From positions 15,599,645 through 15,663,644 of the forward strand of contig OV121088.1 of NCBI GenBank assembly GCA_921293015.1: 64,000 bases of DNA, given 5' to 3'. Position numbers and translations under genes: made by a program. The notes beneath the pieces were generated by a model. The model made no database searches. It worked only from the letters and a program-made list of their open reading frames with translations, and was not told where the DNA came from. Numbering within the stretch: the stretch's first letter is position 1; each line of letters opens with the position of its first letter. Source of the DNA: Phorcus lineatus (Eukaryota; Mollusca; Gastropoda; Trochida; Trochidae). Below, piece after piece: positions 51,759-64,000 of this stretch.

Positions 51759-54342
51759 GTGAGTTTACTACTTTTTATTCATTAAACATACGAATGGGAT
51801 TTTCTCATATATGTCTGTCATCTTAAATAGTATGATACTATTCACATTTTGTGAACCCTTAATGAACCATTTCCCTAGGTATCGGATATAAGTAACACTT
51901 TCTTTTGGCTTGTCCTTTTGGATGATAGAAATTTGTTGTGATGATTGCTGTTTAATTTTTACGATCTGAAAAAGAATCAAAGCACAGAAGCATGTTCACA
52001 TACTTAGTGCATGTACCATCTTATTAAAACTTCCTCTACAGAATTGTTGCATAATTTGCAATACCAACGGATCACCAAAATTCCGTGTGCACTAAAAGTC
52101 ATTCTGATAGCGATTATATGATCGTAACGTCCGGATTCAGGTTTTCAAATTTTAACATAATGCAAAAGACGAGTAACGAGTAACATTTTAAATTTTCTTT
52201 AATGTTTTATTATAACCTTCCGTATTGACTTACCGGGAAATCTTTCAACAAAATTATATTTAATGAATATACGAGAAAAACAATGACAATGATTTTGACT
52301 CAGTATTTCACTTATTGGAGTCTTCGGTGGGAATAACTTCAACCGGTCTTGTTCTCGAGTTACTATGATGTATCAAAGACACCAAATAACACATTTGCAG
52401 TAAGAGACAAACGCAGCTGAATAACTTTTTACATCAGAAACGACTCTCGAGCTGTCGCATCGACTGTACCCAATGGTGTTCCATAGCTTAAAATATAATA
52501 TATTATTCTCACCTCGGTGTATGCTGTTGAGTATGTATTTTATGTGCAACACGCACAAACAAATTAGGTAATTATTTGGGGTAACTTCTTGTGAAATTAC
52601 ACTCATCGTATACACTCTATTGCTGCAACATACGCGTACATAACGGTGAGAACATATCGTCAGAAGACTGTTTAAGAAATTCGATATATAGAACGCCTCA
52701 TCTTCCCCCACAGGGCATTACGTTACACCAGTCTCTATCCCTGACTAATTTAAACCTTGCTGCCAACCTGGGAAATTCGTGTTTTGAGTGCAGCGCCCTC
52801 TTAGGCAAAAAGTTGCATTTCTCAAATAATTTCACATTGGACTATCGCGATCTGTCGCAGCAGCCTTGGCGACAAGCACATAGTTGTACGCGAAATGCGG
52901 CAAGGCCTATCCTGGAAGTCATTGTGGCTGGCGTATGAATAGGCCATGCGAGGGAAGAGGGAAAATAATAATGCCTTGGCTGTTTGACAAGCTCAAACTT
53001 AAATGGAATCAGACACCCACTAATAGTAACTCTATTCAGTCTTTTGAACAGTACAATATATCATTTTCCTAACAACTTGATTGTAGTATATGTATTTCTT
53101 CCACAACACGTCGCCATGGATTACCTGCATTGTTCTTGCATTATGAAGCTTTGAAACTGCACGTTGGATGGTAACATTTGGTATTTTTTATGCTTGTATC
53201 TTCTAAAACTGTTTTCAACATAAGTCATTACCAAAAGCATATTTCTTAGATTTGACAAAAGCAAAATTGAATGCATTTAAACCGCACAACCCTAATCTTT
53301 TTCATTTGATTGGGCAAATAGTAGGTACATATTTTTAATTATAACTAATGACCTAAAGAGCTCGAGCCTAAATTAAAGATGTAATTGTTTTCAGTGAGGT
53401 GTAGCAAAGTATTTTTAGATTTAATAAATCGGCTGAACGATGTTGTGAATTTGGTTACAGGATTGTAAAATCCTTGTAAACGGGTATTTCCTTAGATAGA
53501 GACGATAGGTTTCCATTTATTGCTATGGATCATTTACTAGTCATTTGAGTACTAATTAAGAATGTTTTGGATGATAATTAGTAAACTTTATTATCTTCCC
53601 CGAACCTTCGATATTTACATATTGTGGAAACGTGTTGATATATTTTTTAATAGTTTGGTTAATTTCCTTTGACACCAGTAGTTTAGCTGTCATTTTGATA
53701 AATGTGTCCATTGCAACCCACCAGGAAGGTTTTGTATTTTTATTCCTCCGGCAAAATCTAGTTAAGAAGGAGACAACATCGATATAATAACACTAGCGAA
53801 ACATAAAAGCTTTCAACTTTCGAGCAAGTCAATTAAGTTGCAAAACCTTGATCGTAGTGAGAGGAAGTGTGGATGATTACAAACGTGTTGGCAGTTGCAT
53901 ACAGTCCATCAATATATCAATCTTTCATTGAATAGTAACGCCATACTTGGGTAGAGAGTTTGTCAAATAATTGGTGTGAAGGGTTCGTGACATTTGGCCA
54001 TGAGACCAGAACAATCTTTTGCTTATATGTTGACATAAACATTTAACAAATGATAACTTTTAGATCATCCGATCAATATCATTGTCATTTAGATTGGCCG
54101 GACCATGGTAGACCACACGTATACCATTAAGTGCTTGAGTGTCATATTTGAGTTTCGTGATATACACAGTCAAGTCATATAGATAAATACTTTTTACTCA
54201 TAGAGGCGACTTCTTAGTAATCTTACGATTCCTTTACGAACTCACATGACATAAATTCTAGAGGTGATTTGGGAGATGATTGCACCTTGGTATATTGTAC
54301 TTCTTACCAAATCATGTCACTATCAAATGATATGCTATATGT
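51759..54342. other. Possible intron and non-coding sequence
   Basis: An open segment of 75 codons at 52712-52936 follows a good acceptor-like tract but lacks a compatible upstream phase and any domain. The rest is AT-rich with nothing supported. Confidence 0.35.
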
Positions 54343-55985
54343 GTAACAGCTATAAACAGTCGCCGAGGCGAAGGATGACCAAGGCTGTTTGGGGTTCAAT
54401 CGTTTATTGATGACGTGATTTGGTTACCAGCTGACCATTATTATTTTTAGCCCTGTAACATTTAGGTTATACAATATAGCATTTGACAAACATTCAAATA
54501 CATCACATTCATTAAATACATCACAGTGTCATTCATAGTGTATATATAATCACATGGTATAGCATAAACATTGCTTTATGTTTGAATGATAAAATTATAC
54601 AAATGCCCATTTAAACTACTTTTACAACACTTCACAAAACATACATCATTAAAGTCCAAATGTAATAAAGTATAGGACACTATTAAAAAACCTGAGTTCA
54701 CACACATATATGTGGGATACAGCAATACCAAGCACATGGCGCGGCCCATCTCAGCACACATTTCAAATGTCTGCAGTCCAAATATATTTGCAGTACACAA
54801 ACAGTATCACCGTTCATTTATTCTGACACAAACCATATTGAGCATGTTGTGTAAATTATTGTGATATTAATTGTAGTTGTAAAACATAATTAAGTTTGGA
54901 AGTAAATGTAACTATGAAATATATTATTCTACTGTTATAGTTTTAGATAAAGTTTATAATCATTTATTCTTAAAGTTTATAAATTAATACTTTATCTGCA
55001 TTAACAAGCACTGCGGAGTTACAATATCAATAATAATTTCTCACCTGTCAATCCCTGTGTCCCAATGTGAAGTGTGTGCCACATGCATCAGTGCAGAGTT
55101 AGAGACAACTGTGGTCCAATTAACCAATCAGATACTCAGTAAGGATGGGTATCGGTCCTCATTTCCATATCGTAATATATTGCGATACAGAAAAACGTAT
55201 TGCAATACGTATTGCAATATATTGGTACTTTCCATATTTTAGTTTTTCCGTGTTATTTTGACTAAATAACAGCAATTAGAACAGTGATCAATGCTCAACT
55301 GGACGTCGTTTTGTAAAGAGAGATAATTAAGTGACTCGTTCCGTACTTTTAACATGTCCGTGCTATTTCCACTTTGCACGTTCACACTTTGTTTAAAACT
55401 TTCGGTAAAATCATAGGGTGTTTTTGTTATGTTTTCTGCAATTTTACAGGGAAAGTGTTCATTCTAAGACCTCCGATATATTGGATATTTCCAGAAGACT
55501 GTACCGGTACGTATCGCGTTGTTTATGTATTGCAATATACCGATATATCGATAATACCGCGCAACTTTAATACTCAGATAACTGATTATGTGATAAACAA
55601 CTTGCCAATACCACTAACCTGACCTAGGACCTCTGACACTACCTTGACCAAAGACCTCTGAAAGGAAGCCTTGACCCTATACAACCAACGCTGACATTGT
55701 CAATGTAATTTGACACAAGAAAAACTGTCACTGCCGCCTTAAGCATCAACATAGTTGGCGACTACCACCACCATAAATAAACTATAAAATACTACCACCA
55801 TATAAAACGCTTTTTATGAACTATTTCTATTTTATGATTTTCATTATTGCATTTTTATTATATATAGTAAAATAACCACAACCACAATATGACAATTTTG
55901 CAACTGACACAAATGCAAAAATTCATACTCTATTACTCAAGATGAAGTCAAGACGTACTCATGACGGATTCCATACTGCCACACA
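54343..55985 (-). repeat. Presumed 3' LTR of the Gypsy element, interrupted by a MITE
   Basis: On the minus strand it would start TGTGTGGCAG right after the polypurine tract and end TGTTACA near 54343, with an AATAAA signal about 60 bp before that end. Without a second LTR the left edge is a guess. Length without the 430-bp MITE would be about 1.2 kb. Confidence 0.4.
55140..55569. mobile_element. hAT-like MITE with 8-bp target duplication
   Basis: 430 bp flanked by ATACTCAG on both sides (55132-55139 and 55570-55577). The interior is full of near-palindromes such as ATATTGCGATAC, GTATTGCAATAC and CGATATATCG. The left end has GGATGGGTATCGG and the right end the partly complementary CGATAATACCGCGC. 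8-bp duplications are typical of hAT elements. No coding. Confidence 0.65.
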
Positions 55986-56018
55986 CTACCCCCCACAAAA
56001 GCAATGGCGTCCCTGCCA

Positions 56019-56800
56019 TTATGCATGACTTTGTATCACTGTTAACAATACATCCGCCATTTTAGGAAGTAGGGTGTTGAACGTTCCACTTGTTACCAAA
56101 TTTCCCAGGAATCTTGCCTTTTCTAGCCATTCCGGAGGACGAACTGCATGGACCATTACAAAGTCACCACTTGAAAGCCATGCTGGTTTACGCCGCTGAC
56201 GTCCAGAACGCCTTGGCTCATTACCTGAAACTTGATTCTGTGTTTCCAAACTGTTCAATTCCGAAAAATCCTTCCGAACTTCAGTTGACACAGTGGTATT
56301 TTCTTCTTCCATATCTTCGTCGTTTTCCTCAGCATTTTCTTTAGATAACGGTTCCATCTCTGCCTCAGAAGCTACATCATTAGATTCAGATCTTGAATCC
56401 TCAGCATCCGATCCAGAATTACTTGACCCATCATCAACCTGTTCAGCTACTGCTTCAGTTTCAGTGACAACTACTAGACCGGATGCACTATCTGATTGTT
56501 CAGCATCATCTGTCATATCCAAAACAGGCTCCTCTTGTGGGAATATTCATCTATTTGACTTACTTGCTTGCTTAATACCTTTCTTGGCTTAGGTGTAGGC
56601 CGATGTAAATTCTCCATATCCACGCTGCTAACTGGAAGAAGATGGTTTCTGTGCATGGTTTTAGACTCCCCCCCTCCAGCTTCTGGCGTGACTACATAGA
56701 CTGGAATGTCTAAATTTGGATGTTCTTCAACAACATATGCCTCATCTTCCCATTTATCAGCAAGTTTATGTTTTCCTTCAAAAGCAAGTTTTCTTACCAA
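56019..56800 (-). pseudogene. Gypsy pol C-terminal tail
   Basis: Two frames. The upstream one (56800 to 56513) reads VRKLAFEGKHKLADKWEDEAYVV, the linker that follows integrase in many Gypsy elements, to RNHLLPV. The next (56522 to 56019) is an acidic Ser/Glu/Asp-rich stretch, then RRSGRQRRKPAWLSSGDFV, a common C-terminal motif of these polyproteins. A shift near 56520 separates them. Confidence 0.8.
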
Positions 56801-57836
56801 TACTCTATCGCCGACCGTAATAGTTGCTCCTCGAGCCTTCTGATCATAATTTTGCTTTTGTCTCTGTTTGGCTCTCTTGGAAAGTTTGCTGCAAGATCAT
56901 ATGCGTTCTGTAATCTTTCCTCAAGAGTTTTTATGTAGGACTGTTTTGGTTCCTCTGAATTCCTGTCAATACCAAACACCAAATCAATCGGTAATCTGGG
57001 GTGGTGACCATACATTAAGTAGAACGGCGAAAACCCAGTGGTTTCATGATGTGTGCAATTGTACGCATGAACTAGAGGTGCTACATAAGTCTTCTAAGGT
57101 ACCTAACACTGTTAAGAAGAGTACGATTAAACCTCTTGCCCATTACCCATTGGATGATATGGTGTAGTTCTTGATTTCTTGGTACCTGTCAGTGCACACA
57201 ACTCTTTAATAAGCCGTCCTTCAAAATTTGCACCCTGATCCGAATGATTTCTGGCTGGGAAACCAAACTGATGCATAAAGTTACTCAAAAATACTTCAGC
57301 CGTTGTACGAGGGGTCATGTTTTTAGTTGGAACAGCAACTGAATACTTTGTAAAATGATCTGTTATCACCAAGATGTGTTGGTAATTACCTTTTGAAGGT
57401 TCCAAAGTCAAGAAATCCATGGCAACTAGTTCTAATGGATATGATGTTTCGATACTCACTAATGGTACTCTAGAACTTGTATTTTATTTCCTGTGCAACC
57501 ATCGTTCACACTGCTTGATAGAATTATCTGTCTCTCCTGCCATTCCTGGCCAAAAGAATCTTTCTCTGATAAAAGACAAAGTTCTGGCACGTCCCAAATG
57601 TCCCATATCATTGTGTAAACTCTTGAGAACCTGTTTCCTCAAATGAGAAGGAATTACTAACTGCTTATTCTTCCATCATCACTGTCTGTTATTCTATAGA
57701 GAACACCCTGATGCAGTTTCAGATTCTCAAAGGTCCGCAAATAGGAATTTAATTCACCTGTAACTTGACCTTTCCTTGGCACCTGTCCTAATTTAATCCA
57801 CTTAATGACATCACTCAAAGTCCGATCCTGAAGTTG
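56794..57836 (-). pseudogene. Gypsy integrase
   Basis: The zinc module LHNDMGHLGRARTLSFIRERFFWPGM (about 57640-57560) has both histidines and the first Cys (KQCERW), but the second Cys is Trp. After a stop the core reads LVAMDFLTLEPSKGNYQHI (first catalytic Asp) and FPARNHSDQGANFEG (second Asp). The frame breaks at HPMGNGQEV, around where the catalytic Glu should follow. A downstream frame (57015 to 56794) has LMYGHHPRLPIDLVFGI, the usual post-core segment. Inactive. Confidence 0.88.
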
Positions 57837-58348
57837 TTACTTTCTCCAGTCCCTTGGAGTCATCTCCTTCAGATCCTGACCTGCTTCATTTTCCAGTACC
57901 AACTCTGGCGACATGCTCAAACACTTAATATAATTGGATGCTGATACAGACTGACAAATGGCTTTTATAGATTCTGAGGAAATCTTTTCACTTGCCTGTG
58001 CTGCACGTTGTGGTATCCTAGATAGCACATCTGCATCTACGTTGATATCAAAATTGTAAGCTGACAATGCAGCCAACCATCTATGGCCCGTTGCGTCAAG
58101 CTTGGCTGTGGTTAGAATATAGGTCAACGGACCTATACCTCTGTGTATACAGTGAATTCACTCTGATAAAGATACTCGTGAAACTTATCAGTAATGGACC
58201 ATTTCAGAGCAAGAAATTCCAACTTATGGGCACTTTAGTTTCTCTCATGGTTGGATAATCCTCGACTGGCGTAAGAGATAACTTTTTTCCGACCATTCTG
58301 AGTTTGATACAAAAGAGCACCTAACCCATTCTGACTTGCATCTGTATG
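57837..58348 (-). pseudogene. Gypsy RNase H and connection
   Basis: Broken RNase H. Late motifs NPLTYILTTAKLDATGHRWLA-like (about 58130-58080) and VDADVLSRIP (about 58030) are clear, while the early part (HTDASQNGLGALLYQT-like, about 58350-58310) is interrupted by stops and shifts. A linker to the integrase zinc module follows. Confidence 0.8.
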
Positions 58349-59760
58349 TTACTCGAAGGGTAGCGAATAATCCCAAACTCCCAACACAGGCGGTGATGAA
58401 AGCCTATCTTTGAGCTCCATGAATGCCTGTTCCTGTGCATCTCCCCACATCCAGTTCACTGTGGATTTATTTTTCTTATCAGTTGGTTTTGGCATCAGCA
58501 AAGCTAAAGGCTTGGCTATCTGTGAAAAGTTTTTAACAAATTTTCTATAGTATCCTGCAAAACCTAAAAACTTGTTGACTGCCTCTGGATTGGTTGGTCT
58601 TGGCCAATTTCTAATGGTTTCAACCTTGGAAGAATCTGGTTCAACACCGTTCGTTGATATAATATGCCCTATGTAGGTACATTTTTCCTTAGAGAACTCA
58701 CACTTGTCTGGGGCTAACTTTAGATTGCACTCCCTCAGTCGCTGCAAGACTCTGGTCACTCTACGAAGATGTTCTTCATAACTATCAGCAAAGATGATTA
58801 GGTCATCAATGTAGATTACACATATGGATAGATGTAAATATCCTAGGTAGTCTTGCATCAATCGCTGAAAGGTGGCAGGACTATTACAGAGACCAAAGGG
58901 AAGCCTATTGTACTCAAAAAACCCTAGCGGGCCCACGGTAAATGCTGTGCGTCCTTTGTGTTTCATAAGAATCTCTACTTGGTGGTAACCCGATTTCATT
59001 TCCAGTTTTGAAAAATACGAACTTCCAGCCAAACAATCCAGTACTTCGTCTATCCTTGGCAAAGCAAAACTGTCTTTTATCGTAGCCCGATTTAATTGCC
59101 TAAAATCAACACAAAGCCTAAGTTTTCCATTCTTCTTACGGCATAGGACAATGTTTGAAGTCCAAGGACTATGAGACTTTCTTATTACCCCACAAGCTAG
59201 TAAATGTTTAAGATGCTCTCGTACTTCTTCAAGTAGTGAAGGTGGGATCCTGCGGTAACGTTGCTTGAAAGGAGCGTTATCTTTCAGATCTATCCTATGT
59301 TTGACTGCCGAGGAATGACCAAGATCTAAGTCACTATGTGAAAAGACATCAATGTGATCCTTGATAATGTCAAGCCCTGCAGCTAACTGCTCTTCAGATA
59401 GATTACCCTTGTGAACTTCCAATTTACTGAGAATGGTTTCCATATCACTTGTCCCATCTAAGTTAACATCTTTAACAGAAACTGGTTGGAGTTCACGTAC
59501 TATGGCTCGGAGCTGTATAACCACAGTATTTGTAGTAACATTAGATAAATGGACATCAATTGGATTCTGACACTGATACTTGTAGTACACAAGAGACGGC
59601 GACACATCCAAATCAGTAGGTATCGTAGAGTTACTACTAGCCTGAAGAGTAGCAAGTGACAAGTGACAAGTATAGACATTGGTTTTTCATGCTTTGAAAC
59701 GGAATATGGATGAATAATAAATTGTGGATTTAGCAAAAATGAATTGTTTATCATCAATAA
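58349..59760 (-). pseudogene. Gypsy reverse transcriptase
   Basis: A 437-codon uninterrupted frame (59662 to 58349), extended upstream by related sequence to about 59760. Motifs in order: HRIDLKDNAPFKQRYRRIPP, WTSNIVLCRKKNGKLRLCVD, DSFALPRIDEVLDCLAGSSY, KLEMKSGYHQVEI, FEYNRLPFGLCNSPATFQRLM, VIYIDDLIIFADS (catalytic Asp pair), and GFAGYYRKFVKNFSQIAKPL. The usual first catalytic Asp (LDLK/LDMK) is Glu here. No protease is seen upstream. It ends in frame as the RNase H start decays. Confidence 0.93.
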
Positions 59761-60549
59761 GCCTGAAACACATTTTTACATAGCAATCAGCGATTAACGT
59801 GCAACAAATACAATCTCGACAACTAAAACTATATTTTCAATACACGTATTTCAAAATCACTGAACTCTTTTCATAAGCTTTTCGTCATTGCTGAACCTTA
59901 ATAAATCCACTAACAGTCGAAATCCGTTTATCTAAATGCTACGATCATCGATGAGATGTATCATTCTGTTACAAGAGTAAATGATCATTGAAAGACGTTT
60001 AATGGTTGATAGAAATGATGCTTGAAGACTAAGTTGAAAGGTTGAATGAGTTCGCACGCTGTGAACCGTTCTGAAATGTCCATCAAAAATGAACTAAATA
60101 GAAATGAGTACACCCTTTTAAAAACTTTATTTTTTGATAATCTAAGAGAAATTGAAATGGTTGTCAAGAAACACAATTCATGTTTGAAAGGGTTAATATT
60201 GATTGACTTTTGTCAGAAAGCAATTATCACTCACATCAATAAACGATTTTTGGGGGTTACACTATTGATATTGTCAACCTCGCACAATTGCACATTTGAA
60301 GGAGACTCTCCCAGACTGACTGTTGCACAAGGTCATTTCACTTGGTGAGATTAATATATGTTTAGTTTTTCAGTTTTTTTTTGTATGACGCCGCTAATGG
60401 CTGAAATATTGTCCAAACGGCATTAAACAATAACTCACTCTTTTGTATGTTTTCAAAAAAATATTAAATTATTGAGACACTTTTGCGGGATGTTTCTATG
60501 CTAAACAAATACATATGCAGTTTTAACATTAATTTGGTCTTGTTATGTA
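59761..60549. other. Non-coding stretch
   Basis: A 100-codon plus-strand frame at 60046-60348 shows no recognisable motif. Nothing else seen. Confidence 0.4.
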
Positions 60550-61172
60550 CAGCCTCATATCAAAAGTTTGTTCACATACTACTGTATCTTTGTGCAAATA
60601 TCAGGTAATTTGGGTTTGGTTTGAACGTCAATAAGATAACTTCAGTAGACCTGACAAAGGATCTCCAATTGTCAATGTGTAAAATAGCCATGTTTCAACT
60701 TTATTTTAGATTGTCTTTCGTGCAGAAATTCGAATTATAGCATGATCAAACTGACAGAAAGGTTCACATTTTCAAAATTCCAATTTCCTTACATTTCTAT
60801 TAAAATATTCCATTTCGACTCTCTGAGAAAAAATTCAGCAAATTCATATTGAATTGATGGAAACGAACAAACATGACTTGTTTTTAAATTTGTTAATCAC
60901 TTATAAAGAATTTTTAAGGTAAAAATAAAATTTACTGTTTTCAAAATTTTGACCCCTGGTAATTCTAGTGACCTGTCAAAAACTTTTACGGTTAACTGTT
61001 GAGTATGGCATACGGTTGCGTTAAGGTGCAATGAGTCTTATCTTCTTTATTGGAATTTCAAAATTTATACGTTTCGTTTACGCAATGCTATGATTCATCA
61101 AACACATGCCAAATTACATGATATTTGCACAACAATAGGCAGGTATGTGAACGAACCTTTTGTATGCAGCTG
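60550..61172 (+). mobile_element. TA-flanked MITE (Tc1/mariner-like), copy 2
   Basis: 623 bp, TA on both sides. Left end CAGCCTCATATCAAAAGTTT; right end, inverted, CAGCTGCATACAAAAGGTTC. The inner right repeat has AAATTACATGATATTTGCAC, complementary to TGTGCAAATATCAGGTAATT on the left. Same family as 40837-41439 in opposite orientation. Confidence 0.8.
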
Positions 61173-62538
61173 TATGTTTGTGTACCCTTGCATAATCAGT
61201 TTATTACATACGTGTACAATGTATGTCTCTGACAAAAATAGCGTGATGGAAAGGCAGACAAACAAGATGAACGCCATTGGCTATTATCATTTTCACTCAA
61301 ATGCAGAACTGTTATATGGCTATAAGATCAAATAACATACCTTTACAACGATACAACAAAGACATCATAAATTAAATATTTGCTCATTGACACATGAGAC
61401 TGCCAATCATCTTGAGTAGATAATGTATTGTTCATTGTTTTGTGTGGTAATTGATTGACTTCTTCGCATTGTTATGTTCAATTAATATTTAATGGAGAAC
61501 ATGATCACAATACTTCAGTATCCACGGTGATAGCAATGCTCTTTGTATGTATTCAGGATAATCGTATTGTCTGTAGACAAATATATGCAACATGTTACAA
61601 TTAAGTTCGTTATGTATGATTGACACTTACCTGTGATACTTCATCAAACCTGCTAGAATGATATACATGTAAGATGTGTGAAATATATACCCAAACAAAT
61701 AATAATTATGAAACAGTTTCATTAAATCCAAATTCTGAGATTTTTAAGTATGTAGGTTAAGACGTTCAAACCCATTGTAATACTTATTTGTGTGTTTCAA
61801 AGGAATAAATTGGTACAAAATATTGATTTCAGAAATTTGTTTATTTGAGTATTTGTTACATAAATGGTACATACTCAAAATGGGAAAAAAACAATTTGAA
61901 GTGAAAATCTGCCAAGTCAGGTTGCGTGACCAATCTCTCTCGTGCATGTGAAGGCTGCATCTTTTGCTTGTGTTTCAATATGGTTTTGCCTGGGCGATAA
62001 CTGACCATTTGACCGTAAATTAGGAGGTACCCTCCTTAATTTGCAAGATGTAGAGTTCTTTTTATTGGGGTTGATGAAGGATTATTTCATGGTTGTTGTA
62101 CCTGCTTTTGAATTCTGTTTCTGTGAGGCAGACATATGTTTCAATTTGTCTTTTAACTGATTTTGCAAGTCAATCTCCTTTTAAAGGGAATTTTCTGGGG
62201 CTTTAGCAGCTGTTGTTGTCAAAGACGTTTTTCAGGTTTGGCATGCAACTGTAGCTATGATTAACTGTGTTTTTGTTGATATTTGTTAAGTTGATTGGTG
62301 TTAAAGAATGAGTTGTGCTGGATTCTGATGAACTATTTGATACGTGTTTTACCTGTGAGGTCGACGGGTGGTTAAACCAGGTTTATGGATAAGAAAATAA
62401 CATTTTTTCTTTTGAGATATCAAGATTTCAAGTTGTCTATACACTCCTTGTTCAACACTTTTTAAGCTTATATCATCTTTTTGAAGTTGCACTATATGCA
62501 AATACTGTTGCAAAGTGGCGTCGATTTTTTTGTTCTAA
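61173..62538. other. Non-coding stretch
   Basis: Contains a near-perfect palindrome around AGGAGGTACCCTCCT (about 62021-62035). No gene supported. Confidence 0.4.
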
Positions 62539-62855
62539 AGGGGCAGTGGAACGTTTTTTGAAAGATTTATTTATTCACGTATCCAAAATTATTTTATTCC
62601 AAATGTATTACATTTAAAACTCGACCAGATCATTCGTAGTCGCAGATGTAATAATTCGGTATCGAGCCAAAACCACTGGCAGCCACATTTTCTTCAGTTG
62701 TGCTTGACATACGGATTCCCGTGGCGTAAATGATAATGGTACGTTCGTGTTCAAACTGCTTCTTTAGATTAAAAAATATTGTTTTGCAACTTGAAACCTT
62801 TATTTCCGTTTTCGTGATACCACTTTAGTTATCTAATCAACGTGCTACTGCCTCT
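62539..62855 (+). mobile_element. TTAA-type MITE, copy C (diverged)
   Basis: Starts AGGGGCAGTGGAACGTTTTT after CTAA and ends near ACTGCCTCTTTT. Shares AACGTTTTTTGAAAGATTTAT with copy B and AAAACCACTGGCAGCCAC with copy A. About 317 bp. Confidence 0.7.
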
Positions 62856-63478
62856 TTTGGTATATCGAGTTGATGGTTAACTGCCGATTTGAAACAATTC
62901 CATTGGTATGTTCAGAATATATTCATAGCTTCTCTTTAGAATACCTTTTAAACTTTCAGAAACCAGAGTAATCAGACATATCCCACAGTTTCATCATAAA
63001 TTGTATAAATATCTGATAAACAACAACCTCCAAGCCAGGGCGCCTTCCCTTCGAGTACCTCTACGGTAGTTGCCCTGCCTTCACTTGCGGGGGCATTGTT
63101 GTCAGGATTCTTGACAACAATAGGAATTGACGTCATCGATAATCTCGAACCAAATTGTTATTTTACATACAAATAAATTGGTTCGAGAGTATGTTTTAAA
63201 CGTTAGGCGTATGAAATTCTATGAATATTACAAAAGTTGGTGTAATTTGCTTCAAATATAGTTTTGTATTTGATGAGTATATGGTGGACAATTTGTTACG
63301 TTTAAAAAATTCAAAGACAACTTAATAAAAGTTTCGTTTGCCGTACTCATTTCTTGAGTCGTTGTTCGGAGTTGCATTGTGAATCCTATGAGTTAGGAGC
63401 TTCACTTTTAGAGCGTGACATCAATCGTTGGTTGCACGCGCTGTGTTAGAGCTTTTTCACCTTGAAGCCTTCTGATGG
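62856..63478. other. Non-coding stretch
   Basis: One CRE palindrome (63128-63135); no gene supported. Confidence 0.4.
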
Positions 63479-63519
63479 CAGCGAGTATATTAGTGACGTC
63501 ACGGGGCGGATACTCGCTG
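63479..63519. promoter_or_regulatory. Inverted repeat enclosing a CRE palindrome
   Basis: CAGCGAGTAT (63479-63488) and ATACTCGCTG (63510-63519) form a perfect 10-bp inverted repeat around TGACGTCA (63494-63501) in a GC-richer patch. Function unknown; could be a regulatory element or the core of a small transposon-derived repeat. Confidence 0.45.
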
Positions 63520-64000
63520 TCTGGATAAACAACAATTATGAAATTGCTGATGGAACAACTGATTATGGTTGTGAAAGAGTTGTTTTAAGTCCAACTCATT
63601 ACCCATTTCCAATCAAAAAGTTGTAAGAAATTTACAGGGGCTAAGGGACAACAAAAGGCACTTTGACAGATGCGTGAAAATACAAGATTCAGCAAGACAT
63701 TTTGAACTGTTTTTCTAGTTTATGGAAATAAACCTATCCTTCTTGAGGAGTCCACAGCAGAATATTAAATGGGAACAAAACATAATTCACAATACCACAA
63801 AAACTAGAATTAAAAATATATTAAATCAAAAAATTTCAGAAGTCTGAAGGCACAATGTCAGTGAGTATACCAATAGTAAAGATGTATTCAAATAAAAATA
63901 AATGAAAATGAGTTGATTCCACTCTGGAAACGAAATGAATACGAACGGACAAATGGATGGACTGACGAACGGACAGACTATATCCAAATGTACTTCATAC
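63520..64000. other. Non-coding stretch to the window end
   Basis: Nothing supported. The last 40 bases are rich in GGAC/GAACGGAC-like short repeats. Confidence 0.4.

Larger units (their letters stand above)
54343..59760 (-). mobile_element. Ty3/Gypsy LTR retrotransposon, 5'-truncated
   Basis: Minus-strand pol in the order RT, RNase H, H2C2 zinc module, integrase, C-terminal tail, then a polypurine tract (TTTTGTGGGGGG, about 55990-56001) and a presumed 3' LTR. The integrase-after-RT order is that of Ty3/Gypsy. Gag, protease and the 5' LTR are absent; similarity ends near 59760. Multiple frameshifts and stops; inactive. Confidence 0.88.

Noticed and set aside
52591..52938. 115-codon frame considered as second exon of the signal-peptide gene
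   Set aside because: The segment after the acceptor-like site is open only in a phase that does not match the first exon, and no domain is visible.

Overview
This is an animal nuclear genome window: AT-rich, long non-coding stretches, microsatellites and minisatellites, spliced exons, and several retrotransposon and DNA-transposon classes. The mix (Penelope-like element with a GIY-YIG endonuclease, Crypton-type tyrosine recombinase, Ty3/Gypsy, BEL/Pao-like LTR element, CR1/Jockey-type LINEs, THAP-containing DNA transposon, many short non-autonomous elements) suits a marine invertebrate, most likely a mollusc or other lophotrochozoan. That placement is inference. I recognise no complete host gene. 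The best host candidate is one signal-peptide exon at 51662-51758.

Left part (1-16.2 kb): non-coding DNA with clusters of the palindrome TGACGTCA (near 4.0, 5.6 and 6.6 kb), an AGT microsatellite (9.1 kb), a 44-bp minisatellite of about 25 copies (9.8-10.9 kb), a 37-bp minisatellite (14.5-14.9 kb) and a 25-bp triplet repeat (15.8 kb).

Centre (16.2-31.6 kb): a nest of transposons four levels deep. A LINE reverse-transcriptase gene (plus strand) is cut twice. First cut: a 2459-bp non-autonomous LTR element at 16812-19270 (433-bp LTRs, two differences seen, 4-bp target duplication CTTG, probably minus-oriented). Second cut: an 11-kb element at 19569-30562 (14-bp terminal inverted repeats, TTAA target duplication, decayed THAP domain; Kolobok-like). 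Removing each insertion brings the LINE reading frame back together across the junction. Inside the 11-kb element sits a Penelope-like retroelement (about 20666-28050), and inside its RT gene sits a 3.5-kb Crypton-like element (about 22930-26470) with a spliced tyrosine recombinase and a 52-bp-arm palindrome at its left end.

Right part (31.6-64 kb): mostly non-coding. It holds three copies of a TA-flanked MITE (40.8, 42.9, 60.6 kb), three copies of a TTAA-type MITE (38.9, 44.4, 62.5 kb), TA and AG microsatellites, a minus-strand LINE 3' end (46.2-47.2 kb), a decayed LINE RT fragment (44.9 kb), and a 5'-truncated minus-strand Ty3/Gypsy element (54.3-59.8 kb) whose presumed LTR holds a 430-bp hAT-like MITE with an 8-bp target duplication. 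All transposon genes here carry frameshifts, stops or truncations; the LTR element at 16.8 kb looks youngest.
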